A DNA stretch of 64,000 bases from the NCBI GenBank assembly GCA_965250275.1, contig OZ252297.1:1240001-1304000 (forward strand), in the 5' to 3' direction. The position numbers were made by a program, and so were the translations under genes. This stretch comes from G965250275 sp965250275. GTDB lineage: Bacteria; Pseudomonadota; Alphaproteobacteria; Rhodobacterales; Rhodobacteraceae. This document shows, piece by piece, positions 16,544 to 25,653 of the stretch. Positions within the stretch are counted from its first letter, which is position 1. The number at the start of each line of letters is the position of its first letter. The notes beneath the pieces are model-generated. The model did no database searches, had not been told where the DNA came from, and saw nothing but the letters and a program-made list of their open reading frames with translations.

Positions 16544-17710
16544 CTACTGTTGCCAGTTGCCTTCGAAATCGGAGGGCACAAGCAGGTTATGGCGTCCCAG
16601 ATTGGCCACATTTGTTTCGCCGCAAAGCGCCATGGTGGTGTCGAGTTCTTTGTGAATGACATCCAGCGCCGTGGTTACCCCTTTCTCGCCCATCGCGCCC
16701 AGCCCGTAGACGAACGCGCGGCCGACATAGGTGCCTTTGGCCCCGAGTGCCAAGGCTTTCAGAACGTCCTGGCCAGAACGTATGCCGCTGTCGAGATGCA
16801 CTTCGACATCTCCGCCGACTGCATCCATGATCTGGGGCAGCATGCGAATTGAGCTGAGCGCGCCGTCCAGCTGTCGCCCGCCGTGGTTCGATACGACAAT
16901 GGCATCCGCGCCCAGCTTGGCCGCCATTTTTGCGTCATCCGCGTCCAGAATGCCCTTCAGAATGACCTTGCCGCCCCACATCTCCATCAGCTGCTCGACC
17001 TTTTTCCAGTCAAGGGCGGGATCGAATTGCTCGGCGGTCCATGCGCCCAGTTGTGATGTGTCCGAGATGCCTTGAACGTGGCCAACGATGTTGCCGAAGT
17101 TCCGGCGCTTCGCGCCGAGCATCTCGATCCCCCATGACCACTTGGTCATCAGGTTTGCAATTGTCTTTGCTGTCAGCTTGGGCGGGGCGGAGAGCCCGTT
17201 CTTGAGGTCCTTGTGCCGTTGGCCCAGAATCTGAAGGTCGAGCGTGATGACAAGCGCCGAACAGTTCGCATCTTTGGCGCGTTGGATCAGCCGGCTGACA
17301 TAATCGGTGTCTTTCATCGTGTAGAGCTGGAACCAGAAGGAGGCATTGGTAAATTCCGCCACTTCTTCGATCGAGTTGATTGACATGGTCGACAAGGTGA
17401 ATGGCACGCCAAAGTCTTTGGCAGCACGCGCCGCTTTCATCTCTCCATCGGCATGCTGCATGCCCGTCAGCCCGACCGGGGCCAACGCGACGGGCATTGC
17501 AACATCCTGGCCGATCATCTGTGCGGCGGTGCTGCGCCCGGTCATATCGACGGCCACGCGCTGACGCAGGCGGATTTTCTCAAAGTCAGAGCTGTTCTCG
17601 TGGAAGGTCTGTTCCGTCCAACTTCCGCTTTCGGCGTAGTCAAAAAACATGCGCGGGACGCGACGCTCATAGATGCGCTTCAGATCGTCGATGTTCGTAA
17701 TGACCGGCAT
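16544..17710 (-). CDS. lldD: FMN-dependent L-lactate dehydrogenase / alpha-hydroxy-acid oxidase
   Basis: This 388-residue (beta/alpha)8 flavoprotein oxidises L-lactate or a related 2-hydroxy acid and passes electrons to the quinone pool or oxygen. The active-site signature SNHGGRQLDG with its catalytic His is present, as are FDYAESG near the N-terminus, LAPVGLTGM and the final DSGIRSGQDVLKALALGA. The start at ATG 17710 has GAGGAA upstream. It is divergent from the nitroreductase-MarR operon, with a 34-bp palindrome between them, so the MarR protein might also affect it. Confidence 0.88.
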   Translation of the reverse strand: MPVITNIDDLKRIYERRVPRMFFDYAESGSWTEQTFHENSSDFEKIRLRQRVAVDMTGRSTAAQMIGQDVAMPVALAPVGLTGMQHADGEMKAARAAKDFGVPFTLSTMSINSIEEVAEFTNASFWFQLYTMKDTDYVSRLIQRAKDANCSALVITLDLQILGQRHKDLKNGLSAPPKLTAKTIANLMTKWSWGIEMLGAKRRNFGNIVGHVQGISDTSQLGAWTAEQFDPALDWKKVEQLMEMWGGKVILKGILDADDAKMAAKLGADAIVVSNHGGRQLDGALSSIRMLPQIMDAVGGDVEVHLDSGIRSGQDVLKALALGAKGTYVGRAFVYGLGAMGEKGVTTALDVIHKELDTTMALCGETNVANLGRHNLLVPSDFEGNWQQ

Positions 17711-17803
17711 GGGTGTCAGTTCCTCGAAAATTGGTGCGTTTTTCTTACCGATCCGTCGATTGTCGTGCAACGCGGCAATTCAGCCTCGTCTGATCTTGAA
17801 TAA

Positions 17804-17837
17804 TACGATGTCGTACTATATATAGTTCGAAATCGTA
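17804..17837. promoter_or_regulatory. 34-bp near-perfect inverted repeat, likely MarR operator
   Basis: The left arm TACGATGTCGTACTATA and the reverse complement of the right arm (TACGATTTCGAACTATA) match at 15 of 17 positions, with no spacer. It ends 16 bases before the nitroreductase start, with AAGGAG following, so a bound repressor would block that promoter. The next gene but one encodes a MarR regulator, the obvious ligand. Confidence 0.7.
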
Positions 17838-17853
17838 CCAAAAGGAGATCTAA

Positions 17854-19002
17854 ATGACCCTCTCGCGACGCAAAACCCTGGCTCTTGTTGGGGGCGGCGC
17901 CATCGTTGCTGCCACAGGCGCCTTTGGCTACAGCGTGACCCGACCCCCCATAACGGCAACCGTGCCCTGGCAAAGGGCGGGCCAATACGAAGATCCCCGC
18001 ATGCGGGCGCTCAGCTGGGCAATCCTGGCGCCCAATCCACACAACAGGCAGCCGTGGATGGTGGATTTGTCACAAAAGGATCAGGCAATTCTGCATGTCG
18101 ACACGAATAGGCTGCTGCCACACACCGACCCCTTCAGCCGCCAGATCACCATTGGCCTCGGCTGTTTTCTCGAAGTGCTGGCGCTTGCCGCAGCACAGGA
18201 CGGATTTGACGTGCGTTTTGAGCTTTTCCCGGAAGGAGCGGATACCGAGGTGTTGGATGGCCGACCCGTGGCGATCATTCACTTTGCGAAAGGCAACGCA
18301 CTGCCCGAACCTGCGCTTTTTGATCAGGTTCTGTACCGCCGATCCCTGAAAGAGCCCTACGATATGAACCAGCCCGTTGCGACCGAAACGCTAGACGCGC
18401 TGCAGGCCGCCGTGACGCGCGGCAGCCAAGTCGCATCAACGAACGCCGACGCTGGTGTTCAGGCGTTGCGGGACCTGACGGCGAACGCGTTCGAGATCGA
18501 GTTCGAAACACCGCGGACCTATCGCGAAAGCGTCGAGTTGTTCCGGATCGGACGCCGCGAAATCGACGCGAACCCGGACGGCATCGATCTGGGCGGGCCA
18601 ATGTTTGAAACCTTGCATCGCATTGGACTGTTTACGCGCGAGGGCTCGTTGGATCAGGACAGTCTTGGTTACCGGTCCGGACTGGACATGGTGACCTCTA
18701 CAGCACGGACCGGCATGGCCTATGTCTGGATCAACACACAAGGAAACAGCCGAGCGGAACAAATCATGGCTGGCAGGGACTGGGTTCGTCTCAACCTGGC
18801 CGCGACGGCCATGGGGCTGGGCGTACAACCGATGAGCCAGGCGCTGCAGGAGTTTCCTGAAATGGCGGACCTCTACAATCAAGCCCACGAAATACTGGCA
18901 CCCGACGGCGGTACTGTGCAAATGTTGGGGCGGTTGGGGTACGGGCCAGAGGTTGGTCAAAGCCCGCGCTGGCCACTAGAGGAGAAGCTGCGACAAACCT
19001 GA
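17854..19002 (+). CDS. Tat-exported nitroreductase-like (Acg family) protein
   Basis: This 382-residue protein opens with a twin-arginine-type signal (SRRKTLALVGGG, hydrophobic run to about residue 26). The body carries nitroreductase-fold features of the Acg/TM1586-like group: ILAPNPHNRQPW near residue 57 and LAATAMGLGVQPMSQALQE near 320, both FMN-binding in the family. Export by Tat would fit a pre-folded flavoprotein. It leads an operon with MarR and MaoC genes and has the palindrome in its promoter. The substrate is unknown. Confidence 0.8.
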   Translation: MTLSRRKTLALVGGGAIVAATGAFGYSVTRPPITATVPWQRAGQYEDPRMRALSWAILAPNPHNRQPWMVDLSQKDQAILHVDTNRLLPHTDPFSRQITIGLGCFLEVLALAAAQDGFDVRFELFPEGADTEVLDGRPVAIIHFAKGNALPEPALFDQVLYRRSLKEPYDMNQPVATETLDALQAAVTRGSQVASTNADAGVQALRDLTANAFEIEFETPRTYRESVELFRIGRREIDANPDGIDLGGPMFETLHRIGLFTREGSLDQDSLGYRSGLDMVTSTARTGMAYVWINTQGNSRAEQIMAGRDWVRLNLAATAMGLGVQPMSQALQEFPEMADLYNQAHEILAPDGGTVQMLGRLGYGPEVGQSPRWPLEEKLRQT

Positions 19003-19499
19003 TGCCAGACATTGATCCTGCGACCCTTTTCCGCGTCTTCAACGAAATCGGAATCATCGAGCAACTGAGCCGGGCCCGCCTGGAAACCAAGTTGCCCGAT
19101 GGTCTGATTGCGCCGCATTTTGCCGTGCTCAACCACCTGACCCGCGTCGCAGACGGTCAGACACCGGTTGACATGGCGCGTGCTTTTCAGGTGCCCAAGA
19201 CCTCCATGACCCATACGCTGTCGGGTCTGGAGCGGCGCGGACTGGTCACGATGAAGCCCAACCCGGAAGACGGACGCAGCAAACGGGTTTGGCTGACAAA
19301 TTCGGGACGTGCCCTGCGCAACGACGTGATCCACGCGCTCGCGCCGGAGTTTGATCATTTGCTCAAGTCGTTCGACGCCGCCCGACTGCTCGCAATGCTG
19401 CCGGTTCTGACGGAGCTCCGCATCCTTTTGGACGAAGCCCGCAACGAACCGGCCGAGCCCGCCGAAACCAAAGTGCGCGCACCGGCCGATTTCATATGA
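19002..19499 (+). CDS. MarR family transcriptional regulator
   Basis: This 165-residue winged-helix protein has recognition helix FQVPKTSMTHTLSGLERRGLV and wing MKPNPEDGRSKRVWLT, the standard MarR arrangement, with dimerising helices at both ends. Its start shares a base with the preceding stop (TGATG), so it is coupled to the nitroreductase gene. It probably binds the 34-bp palindrome ahead of the operon and so represses itself, with an unknown small-molecule inducer. Confidence 0.88.
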   Translation: MPDIDPATLFRVFNEIGIIEQLSRARLETKLPDGLIAPHFAVLNHLTRVADGQTPVDMARAFQVPKTSMTHTLSGLERRGLVTMKPNPEDGRSKRVWLTNSGRALRNDVIHALAPEFDHLLKSFDAARLLAMLPVLTELRILLDEARNEPAEPAETKVRAPADFI

Positions 19500-19948
19500 C
19501 TTCAGCGCCAATGTATTTCGACGACTTTCCCGTCGGCTGGACGCACGAGACCGAGGCGCGCGAGGTGCCCTTGGACTCGATCATCGAATTCGCGCGCCAA
19601 TGGGATCCGCAGCCTTTTCACATCGATCCCGAAGGTGCCAAATCTTCGGCGTTCGGCGGGATCATCGCCAGCGGCTGGCACACTTTGGTCCTGAGCTTTC
19701 TCATGTGGTATCAAACCGGCCTCTGGGCCGAAGCGTCGATGGGATCGCCGGGGATGGACAACATCCGCTGGCTCAAGCCGGTCTGGCCGGGCGATCATCT
19801 GCGCACACGCTTGACCGTATTGGAAAGTCAGGCTTCTCGCTCGCGCCCCGATCGCGGGCGCATCCGAATTCTCAACGAGATCTTCAATCAGAACGACGAA
19901 TTGGTCGCCGAGTATACTGGCATTCAAATCCTAAGGAGACGGTCTTAG
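19496..19948 (+). CDS. MaoC-like enoyl-CoA hydratase / dehydratase
   Basis: This 150-residue hot-dog protein has the hydratase motif FARQWDPQPFHID, with catalytic Asp37 and His42, followed by FGGIIASGWHT. This is the R-specific hydratase family acting on acyl-CoA thioesters. It overlaps the MarR gene by four bases. Its stop faces the stop of an SDR gene 25 bases away. That cluster, with a CoA-transferase and a lyase, could supply its CoA substrate. Confidence 0.85.
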   Translation: MTSAPMYFDDFPVGWTHETEAREVPLDSIIEFARQWDPQPFHIDPEGAKSSAFGGIIASGWHTLVLSFLMWYQTGLWAEASMGSPGMDNIRWLKPVWPGDHLRTRLTVLESQASRSRPDRGRIRILNEIFNQNDELVAEYTGIQILRRRS

Positions 19949-19972
19949 CTGGCGATGACCGTCATCTTAGCG

Positions 19973-20707
19973 TTAGGGCAAGCTCAACTGACTTGTACGC
20001 CCCCCGTCCACGGTCCAGATCTGTCCAGTCACGAAACTGGCTTCATCTGACACAAGCCATGCGGCAAGCCCCGCGATTTCTTCGGGGATTCCGGTCCGTC
20101 CAACGGGATGAATCCGCCCAAGCGACGCCTTAAACTCCGCCGGCTCCCCAAGGCTTTCGATAAAGGCGGTGTTCAGATCCGTATCGATCCAGCCGGGGGC
20201 AATGGCGTTGCATCTGACACCGTCCGGCCCGTGATCGACCGCGATCGCCCGCGTGAGTGCGTGAAGCCCGCCCTTCGAGGCGCAATAAGCGGGGTGGCGC
20301 GGGTTTGATCCCAGCCCTTCAATCGATCCGATGTTCACGATGCTGCCGCTTTGCCGGATCAACCACGGCAAAGCATGTTTGATCAGTAGGAAGGGAACGG
20401 TGAGGTTGATCTGAAGTGTATTCGCCCAATCGTCGGCACTGGTTTCGAGTGCGGTGCCTTCGGTCATCATCCCGGCGTTGTTCACAAGAATATCGAGCCG
20501 ACCGGCTTTGTTGGTGACCTCGGCGATCACATGTTTGGGTTCATCCGGGTTCAAGAAGTCAGCTCGAACCCATTCATTCTGCGGATCTTCACCGCGCTGC
20601 GCGGTGAAGACTCTGACGCCGCTGGTTGCGAGCTTCTTTGCGATGGCTGCACCGATTCCGCTACGCCCGCCCGTGACCAATGCGACTTTGCCAGACCATT
20701 CCGTCAT
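19973..20707 (-). CDS. Short-chain dehydrogenase/reductase (SDR)
   Basis: This 244-residue classical SDR has the cofactor loop TGGRSGIG (residues 12-19). NNAG follows near residue 78, the catalytic segment is S...Y-C-A-S-K, and the C-terminus is IWTVDGGRTSQLS. The start at ATG 20707 overlaps the upstream SDR stop (ATGA), so it is the last gene of the CoA-transferase / lyase / SDR / SDR operon. The substrate is unknown, but a 3-hydroxy- or 2-hydroxy-acid derivative would fit the neighbours. Confidence 0.85.
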   Translation of the reverse strand: MTEWSGKVALVTGGRSGIGAAIAKKLATSGVRVFTAQRGEDPQNEWVRADFLNPDEPKHVIAEVTNKAGRLDILVNNAGMMTEGTALETSADDWANTLQINLTVPFLLIKHALPWLIRQSGSIVNIGSIEGLGSNPRHPAYCASKGGLHALTRAIAVDHGPDGVRCNAIAPGWIDTDLNTAFIESLGEPAEFKASLGRIHPVGRTGIPEEIAGLAAWLVSDEASFVTGQIWTVDGGRTSQLSLP

Positions 20708-21432
20708 TGCACCGGCTTTCCACCATTGGCTTCGATCAGGGCGCCGCAAAGGTAACGCGCGGCGTCGGAGGCCAGAAAGACCACAATGTCCGCGATATCC
20801 TCGGGTTCAGCAATACGTCCCAAAGGGACAGAAGCATTGAGCTCGGCAATCGCCTTGTCCGGGTCCAGCCCGCGTGTGGCAAAGCCTGTACGGATCATCG
20901 GCGTGTTCACCTCATTCGGGCATACCGCGTTCACGCGTATGTTCTGATGCGCGTGATCCATTCCAAGGCACTGGGTCAAGGATGCGACGGCGGCCTTTGA
21001 CATCACGTAGACAGGGTGCTTGGGGCCGGGATGAACGCCCCAGCAGGAGGCGATGTTGACGATGGCGCCGCCGCCCTGCGCATCCATAATCGGGATCGCC
21101 GCGCGGCAGAGGCGAAAAGGCGCTTCGACATTGATGGCCATCGATTTTGCGAAATCGTCGTCAGTTGCCTCTGTGATCGCGCCGCGCGTGATGATCCCGG
21201 CGTTGTTGACCAGAATGTCCAACCGCCCCAACTGATCGCATGCACGCTGAGGCAGGCTGTCGCAAAAGGCAGGGTCGGAAAGATCGCCGGATATCGATAT
21301 GTCGGCGTCGCATGGCTTCATGTCGACCCCGGCGACCGTTGCGCCTTCGCTTTGCAGCGCAGCAACGATCGCTTGACCGATGCCGCCCGCAGCTCCGGTC
21401 ACAAGAGCGTTTGCGTCTTTGAGAGAACCCAT
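20704..21432 (-). CDS. Short-chain dehydrogenase/reductase (SDR)
   Basis: This 242-residue SDR has TGAAGGIG near residue 12, DM in the second strand end (suggesting NAD preference), NNAGIITRG, and the YVMSK catalytic pair. Only the frame from ATG 21432 (MGSLKDANALVTG) matches the family, and the long upstream extension is featureless. It is similar in plan to the next SDR and may have arisen by duplication, but the sequences are clearly diverged. It follows the lyase gene after 137 bases. Confidence 0.83.
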   Translation of the reverse strand: MGSLKDANALVTGAAGGIGQAIVAALQSEGATVAGVDMKPCDADISISGDLSDPAFCDSLPQRACDQLGRLDILVNNAGIITRGAITEATDDDFAKSMAINVEAPFRLCRAAIPIMDAQGGGAIVNIASCWGVHPGPKHPVYVMSKAAVASLTQCLGMDHAHQNIRVNAVCPNEVNTPMIRTGFATRGLDPDKAIAELNASVPLGRIAEPEDIADIVVFLASDAARYLCGALIEANGGKPVQ

Positions 21433-21569
21433 CGCGCCGTGCCTCCTCCAATGCACCGAATCTTGGCGAAGAATTACCGTCCGTCCTGCAGGAAACCGAC
21501 GCCGCGACGGCAACAGAGCGACACGCCGGTCCTGTGACCGACGTGCAGCCATTTGTTGATCGCGCGTCC

Positions 21570-22391
21570 TCAGTCCGAGTCTTTGATTGGGTTCGGTCCG
21601 GAATAGGTCCAGCGATAGGCGGGGGGTGTGGGCCCTTTGTTGCGGCCCCCCTGATTCATCTGCTCCCATGCATGGGCGATGATGCCAACGGAGCGCGAAA
21701 GGCAAAAAAGCCCTCGCGCCAATGGCGCCGCAAATCCCAGTTCGGCGTAGATCACAGCGGTTGCGCCATCGATGTTCATTGGCACCGGCTTGCCCTTCCG
21801 GGACGACAGTGTTTCCTGAACCGTGCGTCCAATCATGGCGAAGCGCCCGCTTACGGTGCCGGCTTCGGCCGCTGCCTCCACGCGTTCCAGCAGTCTGGGG
21901 GCACGCGGATCCTCGGGTTTGTGAAAACGATGCCCAAACCCTGGAATGAACTCGGAGTGTTCGGTCTGCCAATGGTCGATCATCTCTGCAACGGCGTCGA
22001 CCCGCTCTTGACCAGCTTGAACGGCTTCGTCGATCTGGGTGTAGAACTCAACGGCCTGCTCTCCGGCGCCGCCATGCACATCGTCCAGCATGTTGACCGC
22101 CGATGCCAACGCGCCGTTCAGACTCAGTCCGCAGGTGGCGGCCATGCGGGCGGCTGCTATGGATGGCGCCTGAGGGCCATGGTCGACGGCGGCGACAAGC
22201 GCGGCTTCGAGCAGCGCAGCCTGCGCCTTGTTCGGCAACTCTCCGGCGGTCATCAACCAGATCATCTGTGAAAACGACACATTGCCGATCAGATCTTCAA
22301 TGGGACGGCCCCGGAGGCGGATTTGGCCCGGCGCCATGTCGATGATGTCGGTGGTCCACCAATCGGACACGTCATTTTGGAGGCCGCTCAT
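21570..22391 (-). CDS. Citrate-synthase-family lyase (citryl-CoA-lyase-like)
   Basis: This 273-residue protein matches the short, large-domain-only citrate synthase relatives. The key stretches are RGRPIEDLIGNVSFSQMIWLM at the N-terminus, DDVHGGAGEQAVEF, and GFGHRFHKPEDPRAPRL, carrying the His and Asp residues expected of the citrate synthase active site. Such short proteins usually cleave a citryl-CoA-type thioester and do not make citrate. It overlaps the CoA-transferase gene by four bases. A coupled activate-then-cleave pathway for a branched or hydroxy dicarboxylic acid is the natural inference. Confidence 0.75.
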   Translation of the reverse strand: MSGLQNDVSDWWTTDIIDMAPGQIRLRGRPIEDLIGNVSFSQMIWLMTAGELPNKAQAALLEAALVAAVDHGPQAPSIAAARMAATCGLSLNGALASAVNMLDDVHGGAGEQAVEFYTQIDEAVQAGQERVDAVAEMIDHWQTEHSEFIPGFGHRFHKPEDPRAPRLLERVEAAAEAGTVSGRFAMIGRTVQETLSSRKGKPVPMNIDGATAVIYAELGFAAPLARGLFCLSRSVGIIAHAWEQMNQGGRNKGPTPPAYRWTYSGPNPIKDSD

Positions 22392-23593
22392 ATCGCTCCA
22401 ACCCTTTTCAGTTCTTCGATGTCGTCGCTTGAGAGGCCCAGCTGGCTCCAGATCTCTTCGTTGTGTTCGCCCAGTTTGGGTGGTGCGGTGTCGACAGAAG
22501 GTGCAGTTCCATCCAGCTTCATGCCTGTGGTCGCGATCTGGATGTCGCGTCCAACACCGGGCGCATCTGCGAAGCGAGTCAGGAACCCCCGATCTGCAAT
22601 CTGTGGCATGCCCAGTACCTCTGGGACGGTCAGCACGGCCCCGGCAGGCACACCGATCTGATTGAGCTCTTTGGCCCATTCGCGGGCAGGGCGGGTCCGC
22701 AGTACCGTCTCGATCTCCGCTTTCAAGGCCAGTCGGTTGAGTTTGCGGTCTTCTCTTGTGGCATAGTGCTGGTGATCTCTCAGCGCGGCCAAACCCAAAT
22801 GGTCGGTCAGCAGCTCCCATTGCTCATCCTTGTTGGCGGCGATGTTGATCAGCCCGTCGCTCGCTTCGAACGCACCAGAAGGTGCAGAGGTCGGGTTTTC
22901 GTTGCCGTTGGCCGCAGGCTCGACCCCGGCAATCAGGTAATTTGAGACTACCCAGCCCATGGTCGCGAGCACCGATTCCAACATAGACACGTCAATGAAA
23001 CTGCCGCGCGGCTGAGCATTCAGTGCGGCAGCAATCGCGAATGCCGCGGTGATCCCACCGACTGTATCAGCGACCGGATAGCCCACGCGCAGCGGGGCGC
23101 TGTCATGATCGCCGGTGATGGACATTAGCCCAGAAGCACCTTGAATGATCTGGTCATAGGCTGGCCGGTCCACCCAAGGGCCGTCCTGTCCAAATCCCGA
23201 AATCGCACAGTAGATGAGAATTGGGTTCACATCCCGTAGCTGTTCGAACCCAACACCAAGGCGATCCATGACGCCAGGGCGGAAGTTTTCCACGACCACA
23301 TCAGCGGTTTCGACAAGCTTCAAAAACAAGTCGTTGCCACGCTCATGTTTCAGATTGACTGTCACGGACTTTTTGCCGGCGTTCTGGGCAAGGAAAGACA
23401 CGCCCATTCCGGCCTTGTTTAGCTCAGGATCGGCGCCAAGCTGGCGCGCAAGGTCACCGCGTCCCACGGCCTCAACCTTGATCACCTCGGCGCCAAGATG
23501 GGCCAGGTGATGGCAGCAGAACGGGCCCGCGAGCACATTGGTCAGATCCAGAACCCGAATTCCATCAAGTGGTTTTGGCAAGTCTCGCTCCAT
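22388..23593 (-). CDS. Family III CoA-transferase (CaiB/BaiF)
   Basis: This 401-residue enzyme has the class III opening LDGIRVLDLTNVLAGPF. The NLKHERG and VVENFRPGVMDRLG segments and the catalytic Asp in RPAYDQIIQG follow. It moves CoA from a donor such as succinyl-CoA to a carboxylic acid through an Asp-bound anhydride. The start at ATG 23593 is preferred over an ATG six codons earlier. It leads the lyase-SDR-SDR operon and probably activates the substrate that the lyase then splits. Confidence 0.87.
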   Translation of the reverse strand: MERDLPKPLDGIRVLDLTNVLAGPFCCHHLAHLGAEVIKVEAVGRGDLARQLGADPELNKAGMGVSFLAQNAGKKSVTVNLKHERGNDLFLKLVETADVVVENFRPGVMDRLGVGFEQLRDVNPILIYCAISGFGQDGPWVDRPAYDQIIQGASGLMSITGDHDSAPLRVGYPVADTVGGITAAFAIAAALNAQPRGSFIDVSMLESVLATMGWVVSNYLIAGVEPAANGNENPTSAPSGAFEASDGLINIAANKDEQWELLTDHLGLAALRDHQHYATREDRKLNRLALKAEIETVLRTRPAREWAKELNQIGVPAGAVLTVPEVLGMPQIADRGFLTRFADAPGVGRDIQIATTGMKLDGTAPSVDTAPPKLGEHNEEIWSQLGLSSDDIEELKRVGAI

Positions 23594-23770
23594 CGCGCGC
23601 GCCGGCGTCAATTGGTCTTCGCAGCCACGCTGCTGTGCCAGTGTTACACCAATTGGCTGGATCCAGCGAAGCCTTCGAGAGAGCTTTCAGGTTCGCAGCT
23701 CGACATCCGCGGCATTGCAAGCATTGCATGCACCGCGCGCCGTAACCGCAAAATCCTCAGGTGATCGCGG

Positions 23771-25498
23771 CTACTTTTGCGTCAAATGCCAGACGGTGTC
23801 CCAAGCTTCGCCTGGTGGATTCTGCTGCAGTTGTTCGATCCGGGACAAAAAAAGCTTGGACGGCGGATCGTCCGGCCATTTGCGCGAACAGGCTTCAAAG
23901 CATTCCGACGCCAGCTGCCAGTCTTGCGCTCTATAGGCAATCAGGCCTTCTTCGAAGCTGGTGCGGGCTTCGATATCTGAGTCGGACAGTTCCCCCGCAG
24001 CAGCGAGCAGCTCGAACACCCGAAGCGGCTCGGTCTTGCCCTTGACGGCGATGGCATCGATCTCACGAACTTCGATGGCGTCACCAGCCGAAGCCCGCGT
24101 GTGTTCGCATATCAGGATCCGCGTTCCATAGACTTTGTTTGCCGTTTCAAGCCGGGCGCCCAGATTTACGGTGTCGCCCATGACCGTGAAGTTCTTGGCG
24201 TGCTCCGAGCCGATTGATCCGACAACCGCATCGCCGGTCGCCAGTCCGACGCGTATGGCCACGCGTGGAAGGTCTTTGCGTAGGCCAGTGATATCCGGCA
24301 GCCGTTGTTTCAGGACGTCGAGCTGGCTGAACTGAGCAAGGGCCGCCTGACAGGCGAGGCGCGCCTGCTCCCCTTCTTCCACAAAAGGCGGGGACCAGAA
24401 GGCCATGATCATATCACCAATGTACTTGTCGATCACGCCGTCGCTTTGAACGATCGGGTCGCTGGCCAGCGACAGATACTCGTTGATAAGCCGCACCAGT
24501 CCGATCGGCGACAGGCGCTCGCCCATTTGCGTAAAACCTACGATGTCCGAGAAGAAGACGGTCACGGTCTTTCGGTCACCGTCCACGAGCGACGTCTTTG
24601 CGTCCTCCGCGGCCAGCATCGTTTCCACCACTCGCGGGTCCACGTATTGACCGAACATGGACTGCATCCGCTCCTTGGACCGCAAGCCTTCGAGCATGTT
24701 GTTGAAAGAGCGAGACAAGTCGGCGATCTCATCGCTGGTCGTGACCGGTATGTCCTGGCTCAAATCTCCGACCTCTACGGCACGGGTCCGGTCCCGCAAA
24801 ACCTGCACAGGGCGAACCAAGCTGCGGGTGAATTGCAAGGCGAACAAAAGTCCAAGAATGACGGCCAGGGCAGTCAGAGCAACGCTGAACCGCAATACTA
24901 CATGTTCCTCGTTCTCTGCCTGCAGCATCGCGTCGCTACTGAGCGAAACGGTTTGGCTTGCGACCCTTTCAACAGTCTCGTCAAATCGCTGTTGGGCTTG
25001 GGTGAAGGAGTCGATCAGCGCGGTGGCAACCTCACCACTCCCGGCCAGATGCGCGCCGATGGCCCTCTCCACCAACACCTGAATGTCGTGATGCTGACCT
25101 TCGATATCTTCAACCTGCGCCATCAACCGGCCAAGCTCAATGGCTTGATCCTTGCCCAATGAAGACAAAGCCGCCTCGGCCTTTGCACTTGCGTCTGCGA
25201 TCTCGACATCCGCGCGCGCGCCCAGTTCCTTGAAGGTTTCAAGGTGTGCTTCGATCGCGGTTGCAGGGGCGTTGCCGTCAATGTCATTCAGGATTTGCTG
25301 TAGCACGATTTCCTGACGCAGCAGGTTGGATTGCATGCTTGCAAAACTGTTGTTGAGAGGCAGCAGATAATAGGCGACGGCGTCCACTTGATCCGTGACA
25401 TCGCGGATTTTCAGCGTCGTCCAGACCGCTGCCCCGGACATCAACAAGATCACTGCGCCGGCGACCGCAAAAATCTTAAGACCAATTGTGACGCGCAT
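23771..25498 (-). CDS. Membrane-bound class III adenylate/guanylate cyclase
   Basis: This 575-residue protein has TM1 (residues 7-28), a four-helix periplasmic sensor region (about 30-200) and TM2 (about 201-223). HAMP follows at about 224-275, then a class III cyclase domain (about 305-490), and a C-terminal TPR-like stretch. Metal-binding Asp318 (FFSDIVGFT) and Asp362 (KYIGDMIMAFW), with base-selecting Lys358, are in place, so it should be active. Lysine at the base-selecting site favours ATP. No cAMP-binding regulator is in the neighbourhood, and the signal sensed is unknown. Confidence 0.9.
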   Translation of the reverse strand: MRVTIGLKIFAVAGAVILLMSGAAVWTTLKIRDVTDQVDAVAYYLLPLNNSFASMQSNLLRQEIVLQQILNDIDGNAPATAIEAHLETFKELGARADVEIADASAKAEAALSSLGKDQAIELGRLMAQVEDIEGQHHDIQVLVERAIGAHLAGSGEVATALIDSFTQAQQRFDETVERVASQTVSLSSDAMLQAENEEHVVLRFSVALTALAVILGLLFALQFTRSLVRPVQVLRDRTRAVEVGDLSQDIPVTTSDEIADLSRSFNNMLEGLRSKERMQSMFGQYVDPRVVETMLAAEDAKTSLVDGDRKTVTVFFSDIVGFTQMGERLSPIGLVRLINEYLSLASDPIVQSDGVIDKYIGDMIMAFWSPPFVEEGEQARLACQAALAQFSQLDVLKQRLPDITGLRKDLPRVAIRVGLATGDAVVGSIGSEHAKNFTVMGDTVNLGARLETANKVYGTRILICEHTRASAGDAIEVREIDAIAVKGKTEPLRVFELLAAAGELSDSDIEARTSFEEGLIAYRAQDWQLASECFEACSRKWPDDPPSKLFLSRIEQLQQNPPGEAWDTVWHLTQK

Positions 25499-25653
25499 AT
25501 CAATCGCCTTGCTGAGCGGCCCGCAGCCATTCCCGTGACCGTATTTCGCAGCATATGGCAGCTTCGTTCAAGGCTTGCGGCCCTTGCCGGCAGCGCAAAC
25601 TACGTGGTCGTGGCAAAGGCGCACGTGAGGGTGTTGTTTTGGTCCGTTACCGC

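Noticed and set aside
22392..22820. Extension of the lyase frame upstream
   Set aside because: It overlaps the CoA-transferase gene in another frame. The family N-terminus starts at 22391.
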